NCBI GenBank assembly: GCA_944321435.1
Contig: CALULH010000009.1
Location: forward strand, 1-64,000
Reading direction: 5' to 3'
DNA length: 64,000 bases
DNA from: an uncultured Coriobacteriaceae bacterium
Lineage (GTDB): Bacteria > Actinomycetota > Coriobacteriia > Coriobacteriales > Coriobacteriaceae
Numbering within the stretch: position 1 is the stretch's first letter; each line of letters starts with the position of its first letter. The notes beneath the pieces were generated by a model. That model made no database searches, had not been told where the DNA came from, and was given only the letters and a program-made list of their open reading frames with translations. The translations under genes were made by a program, and so were the position numbers. This document shows positions 46,574-54,237 of the stretch, one piece after another.

Positions 46574-47230
46574 ATGGGTACGTGGATCTGCGCGATCGGA
46601 GCGTTCGCCGCGGTCGGCGCATGGGTTGCGGCGGGCGCGGTCGGATGCGCCTCGGGCTTGCCTCGGCGGGAGAGGGGGTGCGGGGGAGCCCGCGAGCTCG
46701 TCGAACGGGCGGTGCGGGCGGCCGTGGCCGTCGCGCGCGGTTGGGAGGGGCGCCTGCGCGCGCTCGTCCCGGCGCCGGAGCGACCGGAGGTCGGGGCCCG
46801 GGAGGTGTCCGACATGGTCGACGTGGTGCGTCTTGGGCTCAAGGCGGGGCTCGCCTTCGACGCCGCCCTGGAGCTTTTCTGCGCGCACCGCGAGGGCGTG
46901 CTCTCGACGCGCATGCGCCGGGCGCTGTTCTCTTGGCAGGTGGGGCTTGCCACGCGCGAGGACGCGCTCAGGGACGCCGCCCGCGACCTCGGGGTGCCCG
47001 CGCTGGCGGTGTTCGGCTCCACGGTGTGCCAGGCGCTTGCGTTCGGGGCGCCGGTGGCGGGGGCGCTTCTCGCCCAGAGCCGCGATATTCGCGACGCGCA
47101 CCGCGCCGAGGTGGAGCGCGCTATCGAGCGGGCTCCGGTCAAGATCCTCATCCCGACCGGGACGCTGATCTTGCCGGCGCTGCTGCTGGCCATATTGGGC
47201 CCGCTGCTCTCAGCCAGCGGGATGATGTAA
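46574..47230 (+). CDS. tadC: Tad pilus inner-membrane protein TadC
   Basis: 218 residues from ATG 46574, five bases after tadB. N-terminal helix, then a T2SSF domain at about 80-190 (MVDVVRLGLKAGLAFDAALELF and STVCQALAFGAPVAGALLAQSRDIR), and a final helix. It is the second platform protein paired with TadB. It is short for the family (often near 290 residues) because the N-terminal part is reduced to one helix. Confidence 0.87.
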   Translation: MGTWICAIGAFAAVGAWVAAGAVGCASGLPRRERGCGGARELVERAVRAAVAVARGWEGRLRALVPAPERPEVGAREVSDMVDVVRLGLKAGLAFDAALELFCAHREGVLSTRMRRALFSWQVGLATREDALRDAARDLGVPALAVFGSTVCQALAFGAPVAGALLAQSRDIRDAHRAEVERAIERAPVKILIPTGTLILPALLLAILGPLLSASGMM

Positions 47231-47241
47231 AGGAGGACCGT

Positions 47242-47460
47242 ATGAGGACAAACGAGAGGCTCAGGGTGCAGGCGGGCACGCTGGTGCGGAGCGCTCCGCG
47301 TCCGGCCGCCGCGCTCGCGCGCACCGAGGCACAGGGCACGACCGAGTACGCCATCTTGGTGGGCGTCCTGGTCGTGATAGCGATCCTTGCCATCGTGGCG
47401 TTTCGCGATCGCGTGAGCGAGCTCTGGGAGGCGATCTCCTCGGGCATCAACAGCCTGTGA
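47242..47460 (+). CDS. flp: Flp-type major pilin
   Basis: 72 residues from ATG 47242, with AGGAGG at 47231-47236, the best ribosome site in the operon, as expected for the major subunit. A basic 30-residue leader is followed by EAQGTTEYAILVGVLVVIAIL. With cleavage after Ala30, Glu35 is at +5, as in other type IVb prepilins, next to the diagnostic tyrosine. The hydrophobic helix (about 36-54) and the amphipathic end SELWEAISSGIN are normal. The leader is longer than in most Flp pilins, and -1 is Ala rather than Gly. Confidence 0.88.
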   Translation: MRTNERLRVQAGTLVRSAPRPAAALARTEAQGTTEYAILVGVLVVIAILAIVAFRDRVSELWEAISSGINSL

Positions 47461-48005
47461 CGCGCCGGGTGTGGGCGCCCTACGCGGCGCTGGCGCTTGC
47501 GTGCCTGCTGGTCGCCTTGGCGGCATGGCGCCTGGCCGAGGGCGCGGCTCCCGGCCAGGCCGTTCCGGAGGACGCGGCGGCCGGCGCGGGGGCGGGGGAG
47601 CCCGGCCGTGCCGACGGGGCTCCGTCCGCCGACTCGGACGCGGCGGACGCCGGCGGCGCGACGGCCGAGGCGGCAAAGGCAGACGGGCCGACATCGGCCT
47701 CCGAGCTCCTCGGGGTTCTTGCGGCGGGCCCTCCGCCGGGCAAGGCGGAGGCGGTCTCCGCATGGACGGAGGCCCATGGCCTGGAGGACGCCGTGCGCGA
47801 GCTGATCGGGGCGTATCGGGAGGACTCGGGCGCGCACCTGCTTGCGTACGGCTACCTCGACCTTGCGGGAAACTCGTGGGGCGCCGTGGTGGCCCGCCCG
47901 GGGTCGTGGGTCGACGTGGCGGTTGCCATCGGCTCCGAGGACGACAGCCGAACCACGGTGACGGTGACGCGCATGACGGCCGCGGCGGAGGGGAGCGGAG
48001 CATGA
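47457..48005 (+). CDS. Unknown membrane-anchored protein in the Tad operon
   Basis: 182 residues from GTG 47457, which overlaps the flp stop by 4 bases. One N-terminal helix (about 8-25, PYAALALACLLVALAAW), then a 50-residue Ala/Asp/Gly-rich linker and a folded domain of about 100 residues (ASELLGVLAAGP to MTAAAEGS) with a DVAVAIGSEDDSRTTVTVTR beta stretch. No known family recognised. Its place between the two pilin genes suggests a pilus-associated or assembly factor; this is inference from position only. Confidence 0.7.
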   Translation: MTRRVWAPYAALALACLLVALAAWRLAEGAAPGQAVPEDAAAGAGAGEPGRADGAPSADSDAADAGGATAEAAKADGPTSASELLGVLAAGPPPGKAEAVSAWTEAHGLEDAVRELIGAYREDSGAHLLAYGYLDLAGNSWGAVVARPGSWVDVAVAIGSEDDSRTTVTVTRMTAAAEGSGA

Positions 48006-48018
48006 GAGAGGGGACGAC

Positions 48019-48255
48019 ATGGGCGGTGCGGGAAGGGGCGGCGAGCGGCGCGCGGCGCGGCGAGAGGGGATCCGGGGCGTGGGGGCGCAGTCAACGGTCG
48101 AGTACGCCGTGGTGCTCGCGGTCTTCCTTGCGGTTTTCGCCGCGTGCATGCTGCTCGTGCGCGCCGCAGGGGACGGCGCGCTGGCTCGCGCAGTCGAGGG
48201 GGCGGCGTCGCACGTCCTGTCCGGGCTCGGATGGGTTGATATCGCGCTCTACTGA
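48019..48255 (+). CDS. Second Flp-like pilin
   Basis: 78 residues from ATG 48019 (GAGAGGGGA upstream). A 23-residue Gly/Arg-rich leader, then GVGAQSTVEYAVVLAVFLAVF with Glu at +5 after Ala and the following tyrosine, the Flp prepilin pattern. One hydrophobic helix and a short tail (SHVLSGLGWVDIALY). Probably a minor pilin or a variant major pilin. The next gene overlaps its end by 20 bases. Confidence 0.8.
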   Translation: MGGAGRGGERRAARREGIRGVGAQSTVEYAVVLAVFLAVFAACMLLVRAAGDGALARAVEGAASHVLSGLGWVDIALY

Positions 48256-48727
48256 GGGCGCGGGCCGCCGCGCCCAGGCTACGGTCGAGGCGGCCTTGCT
48301 GCTCCCCGCCTTCCTCACGTTGCTGCTCGTCGCCCTGCAGCCCGCTTTGCTTTTGTACACGCGGGCGGTCATGGAGTCGGCGGCATGCGAGACCGCCCGC
48401 GTGGCGGCGCAGTGGGAGGGCGGCGAAGAGGGTGCGGACGCATGCCGCGCCTTCGCGGAGCGGCGGCTGGCCGCCGTTCCCGATCTGGGCGTGTTCCATG
48501 CGGGCGGCCCGCTTTCCTGGGATATCGAGATAAACAGAGGGTCCGGCGAGGTGAGCGTGCGAATCGCGGGGGCGGTCGAGCCCCTGCCGGTTCTAGGGGC
48601 GTTTGCGGCGCCTTTCGGCGAGCGCGACGCCCAGGGCAACATACGGCTCGAGGTCGAGGCGGCTTACGCCTGCCGTCCCACCTGGGTTGAAGGGGGCTAC
48701 GATGACTGGGTTGCGATGTGGGGCTAG
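48236..48727 (+). CDS. tadE: TadE-like pseudopilin
   Basis: 163 residues from TTG 48236, the only start in this frame close to the conserved part; its ribosome site is weak, so coupling to the overlapping upstream gene is likely. A short basic leader, GRRAQATVEAALLLPAFLTLLLVAL with Glu at +5, then the TadE-typical sequence ESAACETARVAAQW and an extracytoplasmic domain with two further cysteines. TadE-like proteins are minor pseudopilins. Overlaps the next gene by 26 bases. Confidence 0.82.
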   Translation: MISRSTEGAGRRAQATVEAALLLPAFLTLLLVALQPALLLYTRAVMESAACETARVAAQWEGGEEGADACRAFAERRLAAVPDLGVFHAGGPLSWDIEINRGSGEVSVRIAGAVEPLPVLGAFAAPFGERDAQGNIRLEVEAAYACRPTWVEGGYDDWVAMWG

Positions 48728-50768
48728 GGACGCGCGCGTCGGCGCGGGTTTTCCCGACGTGCTGGGCATTTTCATAGCGGGGACGGGGGCTTACACCACG
48801 GTGGGGGCCGCGGTGGCCATCTTGCTCACGCTGACGCTGGCCTTCTCCGCCGCGTTGGCCGCATGGAGCCTCTCGCGCGCGGGCGACGTCCAGGCGTCGG
48901 CCGATGCCGCGGCGCTTTCCGGAGCCAACGTGGTGGCGTCGTACAGCACGGCGGCCACGGTGATCGATGCGAGCATTCTGAGCCTGGGGCTCGCCGGGCT
49001 CGTCACCACGGGCGTAGGTGCGGTGGCGCTGCTCGTGCCGGGCGCCGCGCCCGTTGCGGGGCGCACCATCGACGCGGGCATCCGCATGATCGACACGCGC
49101 AACCGTTTTGCCCGCTCCGCCTCCGAGGGGCTCCAGAAGCTCGAGCAGTCGCTGCCGTACCTCGTCGCGGCCAGCGGTGCGCGAACCTGCGCCGCCCAGG
49201 GAGGCGACGCGGTCAGCTATACCGGGCTGGCCGTGCCGGTGCCGCGCGCCTCGGCCTCGGAGTTCACAGCGCTGGCGGGGGAGCAGATCGAGACCGGCTC
49301 CCTGCGCGGCGCGACGGATGTGCTAGCGGACAGCGCGGACGAGCTGGCCCGCGCTTCCGAGCGCACGGCCCGGGCCAAGGAGCGGGCGTGGCGCGCCGAC
49401 TGCGGAAGCCCGGGCGCCAACATGCAGGAGCGCGCCGCCTCGCTTTCGGGGCTCACGGCGGCCGAGAATCCCGATTACGCCTCCAGCATCACCTGGGAGC
49501 CCGTCGTGGGCCTTAGGCGCGCGCGGGCGTACTACCGTTGGCGCCTGGCGCATGAGGCACCGCAGGGCTCGAGCGTTGAGGAGCAAGCCGATTCCGCGGC
49601 GCGCCGGGTGTTCTACGCGTACGCCGTCGGCGAGCTCGACCGGGCGCGCATAGAGGAGGACGGCGGCTCTTGCGTAGTCAACGTGCCCCTGCTGCCCAAG
49701 AACACGGCCGAGATGCGCGCCACGACGGTCTACACCGATGCGCGCTGGCCCACCACGCAGGAGGAGGGCGGGCTCACCTTGCACTTCTCGTCATCGTGCC
49801 CGGGGGCAACGGGACCCGCCGGTGCCGCGAGCGCGCTCGCCGCCATCGATGCGGGGTCGGTGCGCGAATGCGGGGAGTGCCGCTTCAGCATCGGCGATGT
49901 GGGCAAGGTTCCGGCCGCCTCCACGTCCATCGAGAACGGGTTCGAGCATCATCTACGCGCGTTCACCGAGGCGCTCGACGAGTACGGGCGGGCGCGCAAC
50001 GAGGAGCTGGCGCTGGAGCGCCGGACGCGCGAAGCCGCCGAGGGCACGGGCAGCGCGTTCGACGAGGCGCTTTCATCCCTTTCCGCCAAGCGGCCGCGCA
50101 TCGCCCCGCCGGGGCGCAGCGGCTGCGTAGGGCTCGTCGTATCCGGGGAGGCGACGACCCCCGATGGCCTGGCGAGCGATTTCGCGGCCGCCCCCGACCT
50201 GGGCCGCCGCGGCGCCGTGGCGGCCGCCGTGCTCGCGCCCGAGCCGGCAACGCAGGAGAACAACGTGCTCAGCTCCTTCTTCTCCGGTCTCAAGGAGCGC
50301 TGCGGCGAGGACGGCGCGGCGGGACTCGTTGATTCGGTCATGGACCTATGGGGCCGCCTGCTCGTCTCGTACGGGGACGTGGCGAAAGGCGCGTCCGACA
50401 TGATGGACGGGCTGCTCGGGAACCTTGACGGTCTCGGGGGCGGGGCCATAGGCAGCTGGCTTTCCGAACGGCTGTCGGGCTGCGTCGAGATGCTCGGCAT
50501 CCAGCCGGTTGACCTGCGCCTCAAGAAGTCCGTGCTCACCAACAGCGCAAACGTGCTCGAGGCGGGCGGTGCCGACGGGGTGCTCGATGCGCAGGGGGCC
50601 CTGCGGTCCATCACGGTGGGGACCACCGACCCCGCGGCCCTGCTCGAGGCCGCGGGCTACCGGGCCGGTGAGTACCTCGCGCAGGCCGAGTTCACGATAG
50701 CCGAGATACCCGTTCCGGGCACGTCGGCAACCATCCCGCTCACCATTCGGCTTGGAGATGCGCCGTGA
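48702..50768 (+). CDS. tadG: TadG-like large pilus-associated protein
   Basis: 688 residues from ATG 48702 with AGGGGG upstream. The N-terminal GAYTTVGAAVAILLTLTLAFSAAL helix is followed by SRAGDVQASADAAALSGANVVA, the conserved TadG-type start. A second hydrophobic hairpin lies near 85-120. The remaining 550 residues are extracytoplasmic with several cysteines and helical stretches. No von Willebrand A domain was recognised, unlike many TadG proteins. The prepilin-like site has Gly where the +5 Glu is expected. Its stop overlaps the next start by 4 bases. Confidence 0.78.
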   Translation: MTGLRCGARDARVGAGFPDVLGIFIAGTGAYTTVGAAVAILLTLTLAFSAALAAWSLSRAGDVQASADAAALSGANVVASYSTAATVIDASILSLGLAGLVTTGVGAVALLVPGAAPVAGRTIDAGIRMIDTRNRFARSASEGLQKLEQSLPYLVAASGARTCAAQGGDAVSYTGLAVPVPRASASEFTALAGEQIETGSLRGATDVLADSADELARASERTARAKERAWRADCGSPGANMQERAASLSGLTAAENPDYASSITWEPVVGLRRARAYYRWRLAHEAPQGSSVEEQADSAARRVFYAYAVGELDRARIEEDGGSCVVNVPLLPKNTAEMRATTVYTDARWPTTQEEGGLTLHFSSSCPGATGPAGAASALAAIDAGSVRECGECRFSIGDVGKVPAASTSIENGFEHHLRAFTEALDEYGRARNEELALERRTREAAEGTGSAFDEALSSLSAKRPRIAPPGRSGCVGLVVSGEATTPDGLASDFAAAPDLGRRGAVAAAVLAPEPATQENNVLSSFFSGLKERCGEDGAAGLVDSVMDLWGRLLVSYGDVAKGASDMMDGLLGNLDGLGGGAIGSWLSERLSGCVEMLGIQPVDLRLKKSVLTNSANVLEAGGADGVLDAQGALRSITVGTTDPAALLEAAGYRAGEYLAQAEFTIAEIPVPGTSATIPLTIRLGDAP

Positions 50769-51349
50769 GGCCGCGGCGGAAAGACGGGGAGGGGGCGCGG
50801 CGCGCGCGTTGCCGGCGCAGGCGCGAAACGGCGCGGGGCGGCAAGCTTTCCGCATTGCGGGACGCGCGGGCGCAGCTCGACGCGAGGCCGGCGCGCACGG
50901 TGCGCGGCGAGCGCGCGCAGGCCATGGTGGAGATGGTCGTCGTGGTACCCGTGCTCGTGGTGCTGGCGCTCATCGTCTACAACCTGGGCGTGTTCGCGGC
51001 CGCGGTGGCGCGCTTCGACCGTTTGGCTCCCGATATCGTGATGGCGCGCGCCGTGTCGGCCGGCGAGGGCGAGGGCGCGCGGGCCGATATCGTGCGCGGC
51101 GCGCTCGAGGAGGCTATGGCGGGATACGGCCTCGAGATCGAGGTCGTCGAGGAGGTCGAGGAGGGGGAGGGCACGGTCGACGCGCTGGTGAGCTTGGTGG
51201 CGCCGTTGCGCACGTACCGCTGCACCATGCGCTATGCGCCGTGGCCCTCGTCCTTCTCGATAGCCGGGGTGTCGGCACGCGTCCCGGCGTTTCTCAGCCA
51301 TGAGCGGGCGGTGACGGTGGACGTATGGCGATCGGGGGTGGTCGGATGA
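50765..51349 (+). CDS. tadF: TadE/TadF-like pseudopilin
   Basis: 194 residues from GTG 50765, overlapping the tadG stop (GTGA). A long, very basic leader of about 51 residues precedes GERAQAMVEMVVVVPVLVVLALIVYNLGVF, again with Glu at +5 after Ala. The rest is an acidic extracytoplasmic domain. Choosing the long leader is uncertain, but no internal start with a ribosome site was seen. TadE or TadF class cannot be settled from sequence alone. Overlaps the DUF192 gene by 4 bases (ATGA). Confidence 0.78.
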   Translation: MRPRRKDGEGARRARCRRRRETARGGKLSALRDARAQLDARPARTVRGERAQAMVEMVVVVPVLVVLALIVYNLGVFAAAVARFDRLAPDIVMARAVSAGEGEGARADIVRGALEEAMAGYGLEIEVVEEVEEGEGTVDALVSLVAPLRTYRCTMRYAPWPSSFSIAGVSARVPAFLSHERAVTVDVWRSGVVG

Positions 51350-51741
51350 GGCTTGGCGCGGGGACGCGGGCGCGGCGGCCCGATCTCGTATGCCTGCAAG
51401 GGGAAGACGGCGCATGGTGCGCGCTTCTCGCCCGCTCTTTCTGGCTGCGCTTGCGCGGGCTGGTGGGCCGGGGGCGCGCGGACGGCCCTTTGGCGACGGG
51501 AGGGCTTTGCCTGCTCTTCCCCCGGTGCTCCTCGGTGCACACCTTCGGCATGGCGCTGCCTTTGGACCTCGCCTTTATCGATGCATCCGGCAAGGTTCTG
51601 CGCGCGGAGCGCTCCGTCCCACCGCTGCGCATCCGGTCATGTCCCGGCGCCCACGCGGCTCTCGAGCGCCGGGCCCGCCCCGACCTTCCCTGGCCTGCTG
51701 ATGGGGATAGGCTGCATGGGGAAGGGCTCGACGCGGAGTGA
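51346..51741 (+). CDS. DUF192 protein at the end of the Tad operon
   Basis: 131 residues from ATG 51346. The block CSSVHTFGMALPLDLAFIDASGKVL is the DUF192 core (usually CxSVHTxxMRFPIDVvFLD), a small beta-barrel fold. An upstream LARSFWLRLRGLVGR element (from ATARTFWQRLRGLM in other members) is also typical. No signal peptide, unlike many DUF192 proteins. The start overlaps the preceding pseudopilin, so it is translated with the pilus genes. Function in the family is unknown; frequent linkage to Tad operons hints at a pilus-related role. Confidence 0.82.
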   Translation: MRLGAGTRARRPDLVCLQGEDGAWCALLARSFWLRLRGLVGRGRADGPLATGGLCLLFPRCSSVHTFGMALPLDLAFIDASGKVLRAERSVPPLRIRSCPGAHAALERRARPDLPWPADGDRLHGEGLDAE

Positions 51742-51902
51742 GAACCGATCCGCGCGATGGTGGACGGCATAACGACGGGCGCCCGTCCGGGAATCCGCGA
51801 GCAGACCGTCCGCGCAAGGAGGGGCCGTGGCATGAGACGGGGATCGCGAAGGGATTTCAATACGGTTGGTGGGGAAGTGCGACCGCAGCATGTGCGCGCA
51901 AC

Positions 51903-51937
51903 AAAAAACCGAACCGCCCACGGGGACGGTTCGGTTT
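51903..51937 (-). terminator. Intrinsic terminator of tRNA-Phe
   Basis: On the minus strand, an 11 bp stem (AAACCGAACCG and its complement, 51906-51916 with 51927-51937) and a 10-base loop end in a run of six T. Confidence 0.88.
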
Positions 51938-51946
51938 GCTTTCGTA

Positions 51947-52022
<76 letters not shown>

Positions 52023-52046
52023 GTCGCTGCTTGCAGCGCGGGAAAT

Positions 52047-52075
52047 AATATAGGCAAATCCCGAAGCGCCGTCAA
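52047..52075 (-). promoter_or_regulatory. tRNA-Phe promoter
   Basis: TTGACG (minus strand, 52070-52075), a 17-base spacer and TATATT (52047-52052), 24 bases before the tRNA. The best sigma-70-type promoter in the window. Confidence 0.85.
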
Positions 52076-52219
52076 GTCTATACTTCATCTTTTTTGGGAA
52101 AAACTGCCTTGTGTATGTCAAACGGGCGCGCGAGACGGATAATCGTGCGCATACGGCAGCGTACGCGCCCGGCGGCCTGAGTGCCGCATGCGGTGCGATG
52201 AGATAGTGAGGAGCAAAAC

Positions 52220-53287
52220 GTGGCAGAGCGGTTGCGGGGCGTCAATTTGTCGGGCTGGCTGATCGTCGAGCCGTGGGTCACCCCGTCGCTTTTCGCGGCG
52301 ACGGGCGCCACTACCGAGGACGAGCTTATGCGCGTGCTCGGCGACGAGTCCTATCGGGAGAAGATGCGCAGGCATTACGACACCTTCGTGTCCGAGGACG
52401 ATTTCCGCCGCATGGAGGCCGCTGGCTTCAACGCCGTGCGCATTCCCGTGCCCTGGCACGTGTTTGAGCCCGAGGAGGGCGCCACCGGCGAGGTGACGCG
52501 CTACGTGCCCTGCGCCGAGTACCTCGACCGCGCCTTCGCGTGGGCGGAGGATGCTGGCGTCCGCGTGCTTCTCGACCTGGCAACCGTGCCCGGCGGCCAG
52601 GGCGACTCCAACGCCGCAACGGCTCCCGACCCCGCGGAGTGGCATTCGTCGACGCGCGGCCGCCAGACCGCCCTCAACGTTCTCGACGGCTTGGCGCGCC
52701 GCTACGGATCCAAGCCGGCGCTCTTCGGCATCGAGCTGCTCGACTCTCCGCTTATGCGCGTGCGCAAGGGCCTCACCGTCACCGACGGTATCCCGGCGCA
52801 TTACCTGCGCAACTTCTACCGCGAGGCCTACGATCTGGTCCGCGCGCACCTGCCCGAGGACAAGGCCGTGGTCTTCTCGGACTCCGGGCATCCCGGCATG
52901 TGGAAGCGCTTCATGAACCAGGCGCACTACCAAAACGTGTGGATCGACGTGCACCTGTACCACTACCGCGGCGAGACCGCGCAGGACATCTCCACCCCGC
53001 AGGGCCTCAAGCAGGCCCTCGCGCGCAACCATCGCGAGCTCCGCGCCGCAGCGGCCACCAAGTTCAACGTGCTGGTGGGCGAGTGGTCGGCGGCCGCGGT
53101 TCTTCCCGACGCCGTCATGACCCCCGAGGGGCGCATTGCCTACGAGCGCGTGTTCGTCTCGAGCCAGCTCGCCTCGTTCGAGAGGGCCGGCGGCTGGTTC
53201 TTCCAGACGTGGAAGACCGAGCGCCGCATTCCCGCGTGGGACGCGCGCGTATCGCTCAGCTCCTTCGAGCGCGGCATGATGGAGTAG
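52220..53287 (+). CDS. GH5-like glycosidase homologue lacking the acid/base Glu
   Basis: 355 residues from GTG 52220 with GAGGAG at 52208-52213. The start RGVNLSGWLIVEPWVTPSLF, FNAVRIPVPWHVFEP and the end FFQTWKTERRIPAWD follow the exo-1,3-beta-glucanase branch of glycoside hydrolase family 5. The nucleophile is present as Glu288 in LVGEWSAAA. The conserved Asn-Glu-Pro that carries the acid/base is Asp175-Ser176-Pro177 in GIELLDSPL. There is no signal peptide, so the protein is cytosolic. It may be inactive, may act on a substrate with its own good leaving group, or may be a binding protein. The next gene begins 4 bases later. Confidence 0.82.
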   Translation: MAERLRGVNLSGWLIVEPWVTPSLFAATGATTEDELMRVLGDESYREKMRRHYDTFVSEDDFRRMEAAGFNAVRIPVPWHVFEPEEGATGEVTRYVPCAEYLDRAFAWAEDAGVRVLLDLATVPGGQGDSNAATAPDPAEWHSSTRGRQTALNVLDGLARRYGSKPALFGIELLDSPLMRVRKGLTVTDGIPAHYLRNFYREAYDLVRAHLPEDKAVVFSDSGHPGMWKRFMNQAHYQNVWIDVHLYHYRGETAQDISTPQGLKQALARNHRELRAAAATKFNVLVGEWSAAAVLPDAVMTPEGRIAYERVFVSSQLASFERAGGWFFQTWKTERRIPAWDARVSLSSFERGMME

Positions 53288-53291
53288 CGCC

Positions 53292-54197
53292 GTGCTGACC
53301 ATAGTGGGAACGCCCATCGGCAACCTGCAGGACCTCTCGCCCCGCGCCGCCGCGGCCCTCGCGCAAGCGGACGTCGTCTGCTGCGAGGATACGCGCGTTA
53401 CCGGCAAGCTGCTGGCACACCTGGGGGTGTCCCGCCCCCTCATCCGCTGCGACGAGAACGTCATCGCGCGCCGCGCCCCCGAGATCCTGGAGCGCCTGAG
53501 GGCGGGCGAGAACGTGGCCTTCGCCTCGGATGCCGGGATGCCCGGCGTCTCGGATCCCGGCCAGCGCCTGGTGGAGGCGGCGCGCGCCGAGGGCCTGCCC
53601 GTCACGGTGGTCCCGGGCCCGGTGGCGTGCGTCACGGCGCTCGTGGCGAGCGGCATTCCCTCGGAGCACTTTTTCTTCGAGGGTTTTCTCCCGCGCAAGG
53701 CCGAGGCTCAGGAGAGGCGCCTGCGCGAGCTCGCTCCCGTCCCCGGCGCCCTGCTCTTCTACGAGTCCCCGCACCGCGCCGCGGCCACGCTCGCGGTGAT
53801 CGCCCGCGTGTTCCCGGCGCGGCGGGCGGCGCTTTGCCGGGAGCTCACCAAGCTTCACGAGGAGGTCCTGCGCGACGACGCCCCCGCCCTTGCCGAGGCG
53901 GTGGCCGCCCGAGACTCGCTCAAGGGGGAGATCGTGCTGGTGGTCGCCCCGCCGGACCCCGCGGAGCTCGCGGCCCTGCGCGCCGCGGCCCCCGGTGCGC
54001 CACGCGCGGAGGAGGGCGCCCCCGCGGATCCCGACGCGGCCCTGCGCGCCGAGATCGAGTCGGCGCTTGACGAGGGCCAGAGCGTCTCGGCCATAGCCAA
54101 GGCCCTCTCCCAGCGCTTCTCGCGCAAGAAGCGCGAAGTCTATGAGCTTGCCCTGGCCTGCGCACATTCCCGCACGGGCGCCGCCGACGTGCGCTAA
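53292..54197 (+). CDS. rsmI: 16S rRNA (cytidine-1402-2'-O)-methyltransferase
   Basis: 301 residues from GTG 53292. Tetrapyrrole-methylase fold with IVGTPIGNLQDLSPRA, CCEDTRVTGKLLAHL, SDAGMPGVSDPG and FYESPHRAAATLAVI, the RsmI landmarks in order. It 2'-O-methylates C1402 in the ribosomal decoding centre with S-adenosylmethionine. The C-terminal 60 residues include an Ala/Pro-rich linker and a helical tail (GQSVSAIAKALSQRFSRKKREVYELAL), as in other actinobacteria. It begins a run of translation-related genes; metG starts 40 bases after its stop. Confidence 0.93.
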   Translation: MLTIVGTPIGNLQDLSPRAAAALAQADVVCCEDTRVTGKLLAHLGVSRPLIRCDENVIARRAPEILERLRAGENVAFASDAGMPGVSDPGQRLVEAARAEGLPVTVVPGPVACVTALVASGIPSEHFFFEGFLPRKAEAQERRLRELAPVPGALLFYESPHRAAATLAVIARVFPARRAALCRELTKLHEEVLRDDAPALAEAVAARDSLKGEIVLVVAPPDPAELAALRAAAPGAPRAEEGAPADPDAALRAEIESALDEGQSVSAIAKALSQRFSRKKREVYELALACAHSRTGAADVR

Positions 54198-54237
54198 AAT
54201 GCTTCTTTGCGATAATCACCGAGGAGAAGGGCTCAGC

